Source: G963665545 sp963665545
GTDB lineage: Bacteria; Pseudomonadota; Gammaproteobacteria; Xanthomonadales; SZUA-36
Direction of reading: 5' to 3'
DNA length: 64,000 nt
NCBI GenBank assembly: GCA_963665545.2
Contig: CAXXKZ010000007.1
Location: 580,096-644,095, forward strand
Shown here: positions 1 through 9,343 of the stretch, in pieces
Numbering within the stretch: the first letter of the stretch is position 1
Layout: each line of letters begins with the position of its first letter
Program-made: the position numbers and the translations under genes
The notes under the pieces: model-generated
Told to the model about the DNA's origin: nothing
Seen by the model: only the letters and a program-made list of their open reading frames with translations
Database searches by the model: none

Positions 1-926
1 AAATTGAACCCTACGACCGCGGCCGCCTGAAGGTGTCCGACATCCATGAGCTCAGTTATGAACAGGCCGGCAACCCGTCGGGCCGCCCGGTGATCTTCTT
101 GCATGGCGGGCCGGGCGGAGGCATCGTGCCGGTCTACCGGCGGGTGTTTGATCCGCAGCGCTATCGCATCGTCTTGTTGGACCAGCGGGGATGTGGTCAA
201 AGTACCCCCAAGAACGAACTCCGCGACAACACGACTTGGCATATTGTCAGCGATCTTGAAGTGCTTCGTGAGCGCCTGGGGATCTCGGCCTGGCAGGTAT
301 TTGGGGGATCCTGGGGCAGTACGCTGGCGTTGGCCTATGCGCAAAAACATCCAGAACGGGTGCTGGAAATCATATTGCGCGGTGCCACGCCGTGGCGAGA
401 GACGGACATGGACTGGGAATTTGAGCATGCCAGTGTGGTGTGGCCGGATGTGTGGGACAAAGTAGTCAAGCTGCTGGGCGTTAGCGACCGGCGAGGCGTC
501 CTGGAAGGCTTCTGGGCGCGCCTGAGCAGCGAAGATGAAGCGGTTCGCCGCGAGGCTGCACTGATGTGGGCGCAATGGGAAGTCGTCAAATGCTCCTTGG
601 TTCCCGACTGGAACCCCGCAAGCGAGTGGGCGCTGAGTTATGTGGACGGGCTGGCGTTAATCGAGTGCCACTACTGCCGCAACGGGGCGTTCCTGGACGA
701 CGGACAGTTGCTCGACGAAATGCCCAAAATGGCGCGTATTCCGGGCGTTATTGTGCAGGGGCGCTATGATATGTGCACGCCAATGGGGGGCGCCTGGGAG
801 ATTGCCAGGCTGTGGCCGGCGGCCGAACTCAGGATTGTGGCTGATGAGGGGCATTTGTTTTTGGAGCCGGGTATTTTGCATGAAATGATTTGTGCGACAG
901 ATCGTTTTTGTGCCAAGTCCGGGTGA
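1..926 (+). CDS. pip: Proline iminopeptidase, 5' end outside window
   Basis: Alpha/beta hydrolase of the prolyl aminopeptidase (S33) family, which removes N-terminal proline from peptides in the cytoplasm. The reading frame is open from base 3 and already encodes the family's N-terminal IEPYDRGRL-type segment before the GTG at 33, so the true start lies left of the window. Visible motifs are the oxyanion-hole HGGPGGG, the nucleophile elbow GGSWGS, an acid in GRYDMCTP and the catalytic histidine in EGHLF near the C-terminus. The visible length of about 300 residues fits the family. It ends in TGA and a good Shine-Dalgarno for the next gene follows within 20 bases. Confidence 0.92.
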   Translation, partial: IEPYDRGRLKVSDIHELSYEQAGNPSGRPVIFLHGGPGGGIVPVYRRVFDPQRYRIVLLDQRGCGQSTPKNELRDNTTWHIVSDLEVLRERLGISAWQVFGGSWGSTLALAYAQKHPERVLEIILRGATPWRETDMDWEFEHASVVWPDVWDKVVKLLGVSDRRGVLEGFWARLSSEDEAVRREAALMWAQWEVVKCSLVPDWNPASEWALSYVDGLALIECHYCRNGAFLDDGQLLDEMPKMARIPGVIVQGRYDMCTPMGGAWEIARLWPAAELRIVADEGHLFLEPGILHEMICATDRFCAKSG

Positions 927-954
927 TCGGGATTGTGGAAAGGAGCATGTGACC

Positions 955-1789
955 ATGAAAGTCAATTGGATATTGCCAATATTCATTTGCGGCATCGGGA
1001 GTGTCTTTTCGGAGATGCCCTCCATCCAGTGCCCATTACCTGGCCAATGAGGGGGTCATGGTGACGCGCGGTGAGACGAAGGTCCTGTTTGATCCCCTGT
1101 TTCGCAACGGCTATGGACAGTATGAGTTGGTGCCGGCGGAAATGGAGCGTGCCCTGTTTGCGGGGGAGGCGCCATGGGATGGGGTCGACGCGGTGTTTGT
1201 CAGTCACTATCACGATGATCATTTCTCGCCACAAGTCATGCTGGAATTTCTTCGCGCGCGCGCTGACATCCGTTTCTACGGTCCTGCGCAAGCGGTAGAT
1301 GCCATGCACGATGTGGCGGGCGCCGCGGATACCGGTGTGTTTGAGCGCGTGGTATCCATTGAGCTAAATTACCCGCAACCACCCCTGGTGCTGACCATGG
1401 AGGGTTTGCTGATCGAGGCGGTGCGAATCCCGCATGCCGGCTGGCCGGACGGGCGCACGGAGATTGAGAATATCGTTTACCGAGTGACCCTGGATGAGCG
1501 CACTACCGTTGTCCATCTGGGGGACGCGGATCCGAATGATGTGCATTTCGCACGCGATGCCGCCTATTGGGATAGGCGGCACAACGACTTGGCCATGCCG
1601 CCTTACTGGTTTTTCGTTTCCCCGCAAGGGCCGGAAATTATCGAGCGGCGTTTGCACGCCCGATCTGCTGTCGGGGTGCATGTGCCCACGCGCATGCCAG
1701 ACGACCCGGCTGCCCGGCCCGCCGAGTTTGAAGGGGTTGATCTGTTTACCGAGCCGGGCGAAACGAGGCAAATTCCGGTCAGCGACTGA
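955..1789 (+). CDS. Exported MBL-fold metal-dependent hydrolase, +1 frameshift near N-terminus
   Basis: Metallo-beta-lactamase-fold hydrolase; substrate unknown. The zinc motif SHYHDDH lies about 70 residues in, with further histidines at PHAGWP and HLGDADPN. The continuous frame opens only at GTG 1001 and has no obvious ribosome site. An ATG at 955 is preceded by AAGGAG (940-945) and encodes a signal-peptide-like stretch (MKVNWILPIFICGIG), but that frame stops at 1048-1050. Removing one base near 1013-1025 joins the signal peptide to SAHYLANEGVMV, the normal start of the domain. I therefore read one gene from 955 with a +1 insertion, real or a sequencing error. Without the signal peptide the enzyme would stay in the cytoplasm. 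Confidence 0.75.
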
Positions 1790-2528
1790 TGCCGCTTAGG
1801 GCCACGCAACGCCTGGCAAGGATGTCGGTTGGGTCCACCATCGGCAGTGCTGATCGCCCACCGATGGCGTCGAGCAGCAGGGGCAATTCGGTACAACCAA
1901 GGATCAGCAGCTCCGCGCCCATTCGTTCAAGGTGGGTGGCTACTTCCAGAAACTGTTCGACACACAGACCGCTGGTGTACCCGGCCTTGATGCCCTGCTT
2001 GCCGGAGATGACCTCCATCAGCATGGTCTGCTGCGGGGCATCCGGCACCAGGGTGGCATATCCGGCAGCACCAAGAACAGTCTGATAGAGCCGGGTCTGC
2101 ACCGTGCCGCTGGTGGCCAAAAGACCGACGCTGTTCAGTCCGGCGTAATGGCGACCGATGAAGGCAACCGTTTCATCCGGCATGCGGATGATCGGAATAT
2201 CCAGCCTGGCCTGAATCGCATCGAGAAAAACATGCGCCGTATTGCAGGGTATGGCGATGATCGTGGCGCCAAACGACTGCAGGCGCTGGCAGGCGGCATC
2301 CAGGGCCGGCGTGGGATCGGGTCCCTCGCCCAAGAGGTGGGCGGTGCGATCTGGAATCCGCGGATCATGTTCAACCAGCATGCGGATATGGTCCTGATCG
2401 CGTCTGGCCGGTGTGTTCCGGATGATCTTGTCCATGAAGTCCACCGTGGCTGCCGGGCCCAGACCGCCCAGCACGCCAATCCTGAAATCATCGGCGGGGT
2501 TTTCAATTTTCAGATTCTCTGCCACCAT
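1779..2528 (-). CDS. Aspartate/glutamate racemase family protein
   Basis: Cofactor-independent amino-acid racemase fold (AspR/YgeA-like). The N-terminus has the typical GVLGGLGPAATVDFM. The two catalytic cysteines sit in IPCNTAH (middle) and LGCTELP (C-terminal third), so a two-base racemization is expected; the substrate cannot be read from sequence. I chose the ATG at 2528 (MVAENLKIENP) because the longer open frame to 2591 would overlap the divergent aminotransferase region and adds no family sequence. Its 3' end overlaps the hydrolase at 1789 tail to tail by 11 bases. The neighbouring aminotransferase and TRAP transporter suggest a small amino-acid or keto-acid utilisation locus. Confidence 0.85.
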   Translation of the reverse strand: MVAENLKIENPADDFRIGVLGGLGPAATVDFMDKIIRNTPARRDQDHIRMLVEHDPRIPDRTAHLLGEGPDPTPALDAACQRLQSFGATIIAIPCNTAHVFLDAIQARLDIPIIRMPDETVAFIGRHYAGLNSVGLLATSGTVQTRLYQTVLGAAGYATLVPDAPQQTMLMEVISGKQGIKAGYTSGLCVEQFLEVATHLERMGAELLILGCTELPLLLDAIGGRSALPMVDPTDILARRCVALSGISR

Positions 2529-2643
2529 CACATCCACAACAATCAATTGAAGACCAGCATGCAATAAAGACCGGGATAATCCAATGGCCAATTCGCCAAT
2601 TCAACATGCTAGAATTCGGCTTTCACCATGCGAAAGAGCCCCA

Positions 2644-3945
2644 ATGACATCATTACAACAACTGGCTGAGGCAAGCGTTCGAAATGCCGAATCGTCCCCG
2701 ATCGAATCGACCTATCTGGCCAAAACCACCCGTTCAGCGTCGCTGCATGCCAAGGCCGTGGAATACCAGCCCTCGGGGGTATCCAGGCTGGTGGGTTACT
2801 GGGAGCCCTACCCGCTGACTTTTGCGCGAGGGGAGGGATGTTATGTCTTTGATGTGGATGGCAACCGCTACACCGATATGCTGTGTAATTACACCAGCCT
2901 GGTGCACGGTCTCACCTATCCGCCCATCCAGGAAGCGATCGAACGCAGCATCGGCAACGGCACTGCCTGGTGCGGCAACAACGTCGCCCAGTACGCGTTG
3001 GCAGAGCAACTGGTCAACCGCATTGCCAGCGTTGATCAGGTGCGCTTTACCAATTCGGGCACCGAGGCAGGAAACCTGGCATTGCTGATTGCCAGAGCGG
3101 TGACAGGCCGCTACAAAGTCCTGATGGCCCGCCACGGCTACCATGGCAGCTTGCTCGAATTTGCGTCTGGATCGATGGACCAGCCTGGACCGGCCACGTT
3201 GTTGGCGCGCTATGGCGATGCCGACTCATTCAAGGCCGTATTGGAAGAACACGGTCAGGACATTGCGGCGGTTTTTGTTGAAGGCGTGATGGGTGCCGGC
3301 GGCATGCAACAGGCGCCGGCGGAATTTTTCATTGAGCTGAAACAGGCAGCGAGCAAGGCCGGCGCTTTGCTGGTGATTGATGAAGTTATTACGTTCCGGC
3401 TTGGCCTTGGCGGACAACAGGGTAACCTGGGGGTGACGGCCGATCTCACCATGCTGGGCAAACTGATTGGTGGTGGCTTTGCGGTTGGCGCCGTCGGCGC
3501 CAGCCGGGAACTGATGAGTGTCATGGATTCAAGAAGTCTCAAGATCATGCACTCCGGCACATTTAATGCCAATCCGATGACGATGACGGCCGGTGACGTA
3601 TCGGTGCGGGAGCTGACCCAGGTGCGCATCGACACGATGTCGGAGCAGGGCCTGCGGGTCGCCGCCGGGTTGAAGACCAGCGCAGAGAAACTGGGCCTGC
3701 CGCTCACCATCAATCAGTGTGGATCCCTGCTGAATCTGTTTTTCAGTGATGACGCGCAGGACAACATGTTTTCGCGAACGGACAATGAAGCCGTCACGTT
3801 GTTTCACCTGGCCTGCTTCAATCGTGGTGTTTCGCTTGCCGCTCGCGGCATGATCGTACTCTCGACTGTCATGACGTCCGAAGTGATCGACGACGCTGTC
3901 AGCCGCATGGCGGCCGCGATGGAGGATGTAGCCGCCGAGATTTGA
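2644..3945 (+). CDS. Class III aminotransferase, glutamate-1-semialdehyde aminomutase-like
   Basis: PLP-dependent aminotransferase of the GSA aminomutase/omega-transaminase branch, about 433 residues. Visible motifs are FDVDGNRYTDML near the N-terminus, FTNSGTEAGNLALLIAR (PLP phosphate region), HGYHGS, VIDEVITFRLG (PLP-binding aspartate) and the Schiff-base lysine in MLGKLIGGGF. ATG 2644 is preferred over 2584 because the extra 20 residues are not family-like. As GSA aminomutase for heme is normally a stand-alone hemL gene and this one sits with a racemase and a TRAP transporter, I infer an amino-acid or amine transaminase, not HemL itself. It is transcribed divergently from the racemase and converges on dctM. 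Confidence 0.87.
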   Translation: MTSLQQLAEASVRNAESSPIESTYLAKTTRSASLHAKAVEYQPSGVSRLVGYWEPYPLTFARGEGCYVFDVDGNRYTDMLCNYTSLVHGLTYPPIQEAIERSIGNGTAWCGNNVAQYALAEQLVNRIASVDQVRFTNSGTEAGNLALLIARAVTGRYKVLMARHGYHGSLLEFASGSMDQPGPATLLARYGDADSFKAVLEEHGQDIAAVFVEGVMGAGGMQQAPAEFFIELKQAASKAGALLVIDEVITFRLGLGGQQGNLGVTADLTMLGKLIGGGFAVGAVGASRELMSVMDSRSLKIMHSGTFNANPMTMTAGDVSVRELTQVRIDTMSEQGLRVAAGLKTSAEKLGLPLTINQCGSLLNLFFSDDAQDNMFSRTDNEAVTLFHLACFNRGVSLAARGMIVLSTVMTSEVIDDAVSRMAAAMEDVAAEI

Positions 3946-3955
3946 GGTCCTTGAG

Positions 3956-5305
3956 TCAGCCGTACGCCAGGGTGGGTAACCAGGTGACCAATGCGGACCA
4001 CTTAAAGATGATGATCAGCCCGATCAACTGAATCACGATAAAAGGCACCACCCCGCGGTAAATGGTGCCGATCCGAATTTCATTCTGGGCGGTTGCTTTG
4101 AAATAGAACAGTGCAAAACCAACCGGTGGGGTCAGAAAGCTGGTCTGCAGGCAGACCGCAAACAACACGGTGAACCAAACCGGGTCGAAACCAAGTGAGC
4201 TGACCACTGGCGAAACCAGTGGCAGCACGATCAGCGTCAGCTCGATCCAGTCCAGAAAGAAGCCGAGAATGAAGGTCGCCAGCAGGATGCAGATGATGAT
4301 GCCGTTCGCTTCAAAAGGCAGCCCCAGCAATGCGCCCTCGATCAGTTCGTCTCCACCCAGTCCCCGCAACACCAGTGAAAATGCAGTCGCCCCTACCAGC
4401 ACAGCAAATATGAATCCGGTGGTCTTGGTGGTTTCCCGCACGACTTCACGCATTACGGTTCGGCTGAGCTGACCGTTTATCCAGGCGAGGAGCATGGCGC
4501 CAGCCGCGCCTACGCCTGCTGCTTCGGTTGGGGTGGCCAGCCCGAAAAAAATGCTCCCCAGTACGGCCAGAATCAAGAATGCGGCCGGCACAATGGCTTT
4601 GAACAGTTCGATGGCTGCCGCCAGGTCGCGCGGACTGGATTTGGTTGCTGGTGCCCTGTGGGGCTGAAACAGCCCGACCAAGGCGAGGTATAGAACATAG
4701 AGGCCACCCAGCATTGCGCCCGGAATCAATGCGCCCATGAACAGATCGCCCACACTCATGGCCATGCGGTCGGCCATCAACACCAGCATGATGCTGGGTG
4801 GGATGAGAATGCCGAGCGTGCCAACCGCACAGATGGTGCCGGCGGCAAGGCGTTTGTCATAGCCACTTTGCAACATGACCGGCAGCCCCAACAGTGTCAG
4901 CAACACGACCGAGGCGCCGATGATGCCGGTCGTTGCAGCAAGCAAGATTCCAATCAGCGTGACCGTAATGGCCAGACCGCCGCGAATCGGGCCCAAAAGC
5001 GCAGCAAAGCTGGTCAACAGGCGCCGCGCGATGCCGGAACGGTCGAGCAACAATCCCATGAATATGAACATGGGCAGGGCCACCATGACCCAGTTCTCCA
5101 TGACGTTCCAGATTCTGTCAACCGTGAGCGAGGTGTAATTCCAGTCCACTGCAGTGGCAATGTGCAGATCGATTTCAAATACAATCGCCAGGGCCGTAAA
5201 AAATACCGCCAGACCAGCCAGCACCCATGCCACCGGAAAGCCGGTGAACACCAGCACAATAAAGCTGATAAACATGCACAGAGCCAACCACTCGCCCGGG
5301 CTCAT
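3956..5305 (-). CDS. dctM: TRAP transporter large permease DctM
   Basis: Large membrane subunit of a tripartite ATP-independent periplasmic transporter, 449 residues, which carries the ion-coupled transport path. It is almost entirely hydrophobic with roughly twelve membrane segments. DctM-type features include the start ALCMFISFIVLVFTGFPVAWVL, the GLLLDRSGIARRLL loop, LIPPSIMLVLMADRMAMSVGDLFMGALIPG, and the repeat-like FLDWIELTLIVLPLVSPVV. Its ATG overlaps the dctQ stop by four bases, so the two are translationally coupled. It is the last gene of dctP-dctQ-dctM. Confidence 0.95.
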   Translation of the reverse strand: MSPGEWLALCMFISFIVLVFTGFPVAWVLAGLAVFFTALAIVFEIDLHIATAVDWNYTSLTVDRIWNVMENWVMVALPMFIFMGLLLDRSGIARRLLTSFAALLGPIRGGLAITVTLIGILLAATTGIIGASVVLLTLLGLPVMLQSGYDKRLAAGTICAVGTLGILIPPSIMLVLMADRMAMSVGDLFMGALIPGAMLGGLYVLYLALVGLFQPHRAPATKSSPRDLAAAIELFKAIVPAAFLILAVLGSIFFGLATPTEAAGVGAAGAMLLAWINGQLSRTVMREVVRETTKTTGFIFAVLVGATAFSLVLRGLGGDELIEGALLGLPFEANGIIICILLATFILGFFLDWIELTLIVLPLVSPVVSSLGFDPVWFTVLFAVCLQTSFLTPPVGFALFYFKATAQNEIRIGTIYRGVVPFIVIQLIGLIIIFKWSALVTWLPTLAYG

Positions 5306-5826
5306 GCTTCATCTCCAAACAGGTAGGCGAGAATCCGGCTCAGCCGCGCCAGGGCGGCCAGCAAAAGCAGCACGAACGCGGTTGGCAGCACCGCCTTGAT
5401 CATCCAACGGTAGGGCAGGCCACCGGGCGCCTGGGAAACTTCTCCGGTAAGCCAGCTTTGGTATACAAAAGGTACGCCGTAGACAATCACCAGCACAATG
5501 AACGGTATCAGGGCAAGCACGATGCCATATAATTCCAGCCATGCTTGATGTTGTGGCGCGAGCCGGCTAGACACCACGTCCACGCGAATGTGGGCGTCCG
5601 CGACCAGGGCATAACTCAGCCCCAACAGAAAGCCAATGGCGTACAAATGCCACTGTATTTCTTCGAATTCTATACGGCCCTCACTGAACACATAGCGTAA
5701 TATGACATTGCCCACGATGACGGCCATCAACACCGGCCACACCCATGACACGGCGTGGCCAAGCTGATTCAGAAAAGCCTCAACACGTCGCGAAAACCGC
5801 GTCTGAGGTAATTCGGGCATGCCCAT
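5302..5826 (-). CDS. dctQ: TRAP transporter small permease DctQ
   Basis: Small four-helix membrane subunit (174 residues) of the TRAP transporter. Hydrophobic segments lie at about residues 28-48, 58-80, 95-120 and 140-165, with the DctQ-like stretch RIEFEEIQWHLYAIGFLLGLSYALVADAHIRVDV between helices one and three. The start codon shares its A with the dctP stop (TGATG at 5828-5824) and the stop overlaps the dctM start, giving a compact operon. No ligand can be inferred from this subunit. Confidence 0.93.
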   Translation of the reverse strand: MGMPELPQTRFSRRVEAFLNQLGHAVSWVWPVLMAVIVGNVILRYVFSEGRIEFEEIQWHLYAIGFLLGLSYALVADAHIRVDVVSSRLAPQHQAWLELYGIVLALIPFIVLVIVYGVPFVYQSWLTGEVSQAPGGLPYRWMIKAVLPTAFVLLLLAALARLSRILAYLFGDEA

Positions 5827-6950
5827 CAGAAATCCAGTGGCAGGTAGGCCAGCCGGCGCCAGTGCAGGTAAGTGGCATGAAAGCTGCGTTGTGAATCCAG
5901 GATTAGTCTGAAGTGCTCATCCTTCGCTGCGTGCTCATCAAGAACTTCTTCGCTGATACTTCTCAATTCACGCAGTACATCCAGAGGCAGCCGGCTTACG
6001 GTGACCCCTTTGCTGCGGAATGCCTCGATGACAGCGCCCTGCCGGCCTTCGCTTTCTGACAACGCGCTGGTCACTGTAGCCCTGCAGTTGGTCTCCAACA
6101 GCGCCTGGTCTTCAGGCAGGGTCTGGTGCCATACATCGAGATTGACGAACAGGAATAGGGCGGAAAATGGCTGGTGCCAGCCAGGAAAATAGTTGTACCG
6201 GGCGATGCGGGCGAAGCCCAGGGCTTCATCGACAATGGGCAGGGAAAATTCGGTCGCATCGATCGCGCCTTTTTCCAGGGCCTGGAAAATTTCACCGCCC
6301 GGCAGCATGGTCACCGAAGCGCCGGCCCGCTCGATGACCTGTCCGCCCAGGCCCGCAAATCGAATCTTCAGGCCTTGCAAATCCTTGAGTGACTGGATTG
6401 GCTTTCTAAACCAGCCGGCTGTTTCCGGGCCAATCATGGCGCAGTAAAGCGGCATGATATTGTGTTGCGCATACAGTGCCTCCCCGAGCGCCCGCCCGCC
6501 CCCGACATACCACCATGCAGAGTACTCCCATGGTTCCATTCCGAACGGCGTGGCGCCGATGAGCGTGGAGGCGGGAATTTTACCCTGGTCGTAGCCCGGC
6601 CAGGTCATTCCCGCTTCAACCTTGCGATCACGCACGGCGTCACTGATGGAAAAAGCCGGAACAATTTCTCCAGGATCGTAAATATCAAGCCTGACTGCAC
6701 CGCCGCTGGCGGCCAGCACGCTTTGCGCCATGATTTTGATGCTGGTGCCGATCACCGGAAGCGATGAAGACACGAAGGCCGGAACGCGCCAATGCACCCG
6801 GACCGCTCGCGCCGTCTCACCGTCGGCCTGGCCAAAATTGGCGGTACGGATTGCACCTGCGCTCGGCGGTCTGATCGCAAGACTGACCAGCAAACCTGCC
6901 CCGAATGCCACGAACACGGCGAACAGTGCCGCCCGTCTGGAAATATTCAC
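5826..6950 (-). CDS. dctP: TRAP transporter substrate-binding protein DctP
   Basis: Periplasmic solute-binding protein that delivers its ligand to DctQM, about 374 residues. The N-terminus NISRRAALFAVFVAFGAGLLVSLAI is a signal sequence with a twin-arginine-like SRR motif; fold motifs include VRDRKVEAGMTWPGYD, LKDLQGLKIRFAGLGGQVIERAGASVTMLPGGEIFQALEKGAIDATEF and the WHQP region typical of the TRAP DctP family that binds organic or keto acids. I chose GTG 6950 because GGAGGGACAG lies immediately upstream and the open frame before it is not protein-like. First gene of the operon, divergent from the ACT-domain gene at 7108. Confidence 0.92.
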   Translation of the reverse strand: MNISRRAALFAVFVAFGAGLLVSLAIRPPSAGAIRTANFGQADGETARAVRVHWRVPAFVSSSLPVIGTSIKIMAQSVLAASGGAVRLDIYDPGEIVPAFSISDAVRDRKVEAGMTWPGYDQGKIPASTLIGATPFGMEPWEYSAWWYVGGGRALGEALYAQHNIMPLYCAMIGPETAGWFRKPIQSLKDLQGLKIRFAGLGGQVIERAGASVTMLPGGEIFQALEKGAIDATEFSLPIVDEALGFARIARYNYFPGWHQPFSALFLFVNLDVWHQTLPEDQALLETNCRATVTSALSESEGRQGAVIEAFRSKGVTVSRLPLDVLRELRSISEEVLDEHAAKDEHFRLILDSQRSFHATYLHWRRLAYLPLDF

Positions 6951-7107
6951 CTGTCCCTCCAATGCCTGTCTGAGCCGGGAGCGTTTCTGATCGTCGGGCC
7001 ATAGTATTGCATGGGCGCGAGACTGAAGCCGGGATTGATGTGAAACAGACTGCTGGCATAAGATGCTGCAGTGGCATTGCCACATCTTTGAGGATAGGCG
7101 GCAGACC

Positions 7108-7623
7108 ATGAGCAGAATGATCGTACTTACCGTCGTCAGTGATGACCGGCCCGGCATCGTCGAAACACTATCCGGAATTCTGGCGAGTCATGAAGGAAAT
7201 TGGACGCAGAGCAATATGCTTTCAATGGCCGGAAAATTCGCCGGAATTCTTCTCGCTCGGGTGCCGCACGAGCAAGCAGAAACTTTCTGTGCTGCGGTCG
7301 AAGCGTTGGAGTCCGAAGGCCTGCACATCGTGGCGCAGACTTCCGGTGAGGTGCGCGATACTGCCGGCATGCGGGAGTTCTCGCTGGATCTTGTCGGCCA
7401 GGACCGGCCAGGCATCATCAGTGATATCACACGCGTCATTGCCAGGCACCACATCAATGTCGAAGAGTTGGACACCGAGTGCCGCAGCGCCTCGATGTCC
7501 GGCGAAATCCTTTTCCTGGCCCGCGCGCGGCTGCTGGCGCCGAGTGATGTGTCGCTGGCTGAATTTCAGCAGGAACTCGAGGATTTGGCGAACGAATTGA
7601 TGGTTGATATCACGCTTGATTAG
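7108..7623 (+). CDS. GcvR-like protein with two ACT domains
   Basis: 171-residue protein with two tandem ACT domains: SDDRPGIVETLSGILASHEGNW at the N-terminus and GQDRPGIISDITRVIARHHINVEEL from about residue 95. This is the architecture of the glycine cleavage repressor accessory protein GcvR and related amino-acid-sensing proteins. ATG 7108 is preferred over an earlier in-frame start because the DRPGIV motif must sit near the N-terminus. It is a single-gene unit ending in TAG, and an intrinsic terminator begins 20 bases later. gcvT and gcvH lie 42 kb away, so a role in glycine metabolism is possible but not shown. Confidence 0.85.
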   Translation: MSRMIVLTVVSDDRPGIVETLSGILASHEGNWTQSNMLSMAGKFAGILLARVPHEQAETFCAAVEALESEGLHIVAQTSGEVRDTAGMREFSLDLVGQDRPGIISDITRVIARHHINVEELDTECRSASMSGEILFLARARLLAPSDVSLAEFQQELEDLANELMVDITLD

Positions 7624-7643
7624 ACCAAACGGACTGGACAACA

Positions 7644-7669
7644 AAAACCCCGGCAGTGGCCGGGGTTTT
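7644..7669 (+). terminator. Intrinsic terminator after the ACT-domain gene
   Basis: A perfect 10-bp stem, AAAACCCCGG at 7644-7653 and CCGGGGTTTT at 7660-7669, closes a six-base loop. The A-rich left and T-rich right ends make it usable in both directions, serving the ACT gene (stop at 7623) and the barrel gene ending at 7703 on the other strand. Confidence 0.9.
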
Positions 7670-7702
7670 ATCATTCTGAGCTGCGGTGTTTGATCTGGGG
7701 TA

Positions 7703-8569
7703 CTACCAGTTCGCAGTCATGGATAGGATCGGGCCGCTGTAGCGCAAGTTCACACCGCCCGTCCAGTCGGACTTGTCAACGTTCAACTCAACGTCGAAAT
7801 ACTGATACGCCAAAGCCACGCCGATATGGCGGCTGGCCTGGAAGTTGAGTCCAACCGACGCATTCCAGAGCGTGCCGTCGTAATCACCGATGCTGGCGGT
7901 CATGAAATCCACGCGGGTGTTGATCAGCCAGCGTTTGGCGGGTGAATACATCTACCAGATGCCGATGTTCGGCAGGGGCTGGCTGGTTTCGGCCTCATCC
8001 CTTCTGAATGAGGAATCATCTTCATCAATGAACGCTTCACCCTCGATGAAAGTCTTGATGCTGAGATTGTGGATGCCCAGGCCCGCGCCGAATTCGTGTT
8101 GAGGTCCGACGCTGAATATCCGGCCGATGAAAATTCGGCCCACCGTGGTCTTCACGCCAGCGCCAACAGCGGTGCCGGCTCGAAAAGTTGTATCCTGCCA
8201 GTCGACGTCTTCTTCCAATACCGCGTCACCTGTGGCATTGACGCTGAAGTACTGACCCGTAATGGACCATTTTTCGCCGAATTTCCAGCGGAACATGTCA
8301 TTGAATACTGTGGCGCTGTTATCGACACCCAGCGCGTTGTCAAAATCAATGTCCCGTGGGTCTTCGCTCAGCCTTTCAGCGCTTGCCGTGAATGCTGCGC
8401 TTGACCTGAATACGCCCAGCGTGACCTGAAATTTGTCGGTCAGCAAGGGGTGTGCCACGTAATCCTGGGCCATCAGGCCGGCAGGTAGAATTCCCAGCGC
8501 CAGCAGGCCAGCACTGAAGACTGCTGTAATGGAAGTTCTGACAGATACAGGTCGAAGTTGAATGCGCAT
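7703..8569 (-). pseudogene. Outer-membrane beta-barrel protein, interrupted by in-frame TAG
   Basis: Exported barrel-type protein. The first part (8569-7955) begins with a signal sequence ending near LMAQDYVAHPL and contains alternating strands such as NDMFRWKFGEKWSITGQYF. After GIGIW-type sequence NIGIW a TAG at 7954-7952 stops the frame, but the same frame continues without any shift for 82 more residues with MYSPAKRWLINTRVDF, GVALAYQYFDVEL and a terminal aromatic (TANW), as expected for a barrel recognised by BAM. Total length would be 288 residues. The missing residue is probably aromatic (Y or W) but I cannot fix it. Truncation would remove the last strands and should block assembly. Function unknown. 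Confidence 0.75.
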
Positions 8570-8714
8570 GTTTTTCCCTACCGGTTATGGCCGCACGTCC
8601 ATTATCCGGCAAAGAGATGAACAAGTGAATAGCACACAGCAGATAATCTGGTTTGATCGATGCCGAGGTGGCCCGCGCGCTCATTGGGAAGAGAGAAATT
8701 AGTTGTTAACCAAA

Positions 8715-8724
8715 CAAACGTTTG
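8715..8724. promoter_or_regulatory. Palindrome CAAACGTTTG, likely TetR operator
   Basis: A perfect 10-bp palindrome sits 14 bases before the TetR start at 8738 within AACCAAACAAACGTTTGCTA. Position and symmetry fit an autoregulatory TetR-family operator. No binding data; the call is from position and symmetry only. Confidence 0.5.
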
Positions 8725-8737
8725 CTATTCTAAATGA

Positions 8738-9343
8738 ATGACTGCCGTGGCCAAGAGATCGAACAATCGCAACGAAGCCCTGTTGGACGCTGCCTCGTCG
8801 CTGTTTGCTTCTGGCGGCTACGGCGGCACCAGCATGCGTAACATCGCCAAAGCCAGTGGCATGCTGCCGGGGTCAATCTACTACCACTACCCCTCCAAGG
8901 CTGACCTGCTTTACGCGGTGTACGCGCGTGGGGTTGACATGATCTGCGAGCGGCATGACCGCATGGTCGCTGCTTGCAATGATGCCTGGAAGCGCCTGGA
9001 AATTGCCCTCGCCAATCATATTCTCACCGTCACTGAAACCAGCGATGACGTTGGCGTCATGAACCGTGTCCTGCCGGACCAGGTGCCGGAACGCAGCACA
9101 GATCTGATTGCCCAGCGCGACCGTTACGAGCAGCGAATCCGCGAACTGGTCGATGCGCTGCCGCTCGCCCCTTCAGGCGGGCCGGCTCATGACCGGCGAA
9201 TTCTGCGCTTGATGATCATCGGCGCCACATCCTGGACACAGACCTGGTACCGATCTGGGCACACCCGGCCAGAAGCCATCGCTGCACAATTTTGTGCGTT
9301 CCTGAAGCAACCCCTCCAAATTCAACAGTCAATACAGCAATGA
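8738..9343 (+). CDS. TetR/AcrR family regulator of the mutase operon
   Basis: 201-residue TetR-type repressor. The helix-turn-helix is at about residues 28-55 (GGTSMRNIAKASGMLPGSIYYHYPSKADLL). The C-terminal ligand domain is variable and its effector is unknown. Its TGA overlaps the ATG of the B12-binding subunit (ATGA at 9340-9343), so it is the first gene of the acyl-CoA mutase operon and very probably controls it, perhaps in response to an acyl-CoA. The palindrome just upstream would allow autoregulation. Confidence 0.92.
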   Translation: MTAVAKRSNNRNEALLDAASSLFASGGYGGTSMRNIAKASGMLPGSIYYHYPSKADLLYAVYARGVDMICERHDRMVAACNDAWKRLEIALANHILTVTETSDDVGVMNRVLPDQVPERSTDLIAQRDRYEQRIRELVDALPLAPSGGPAHDRRILRLMIIGATSWTQTWYRSGHTRPEAIAAQFCAFLKQPLQIQQSIQQ

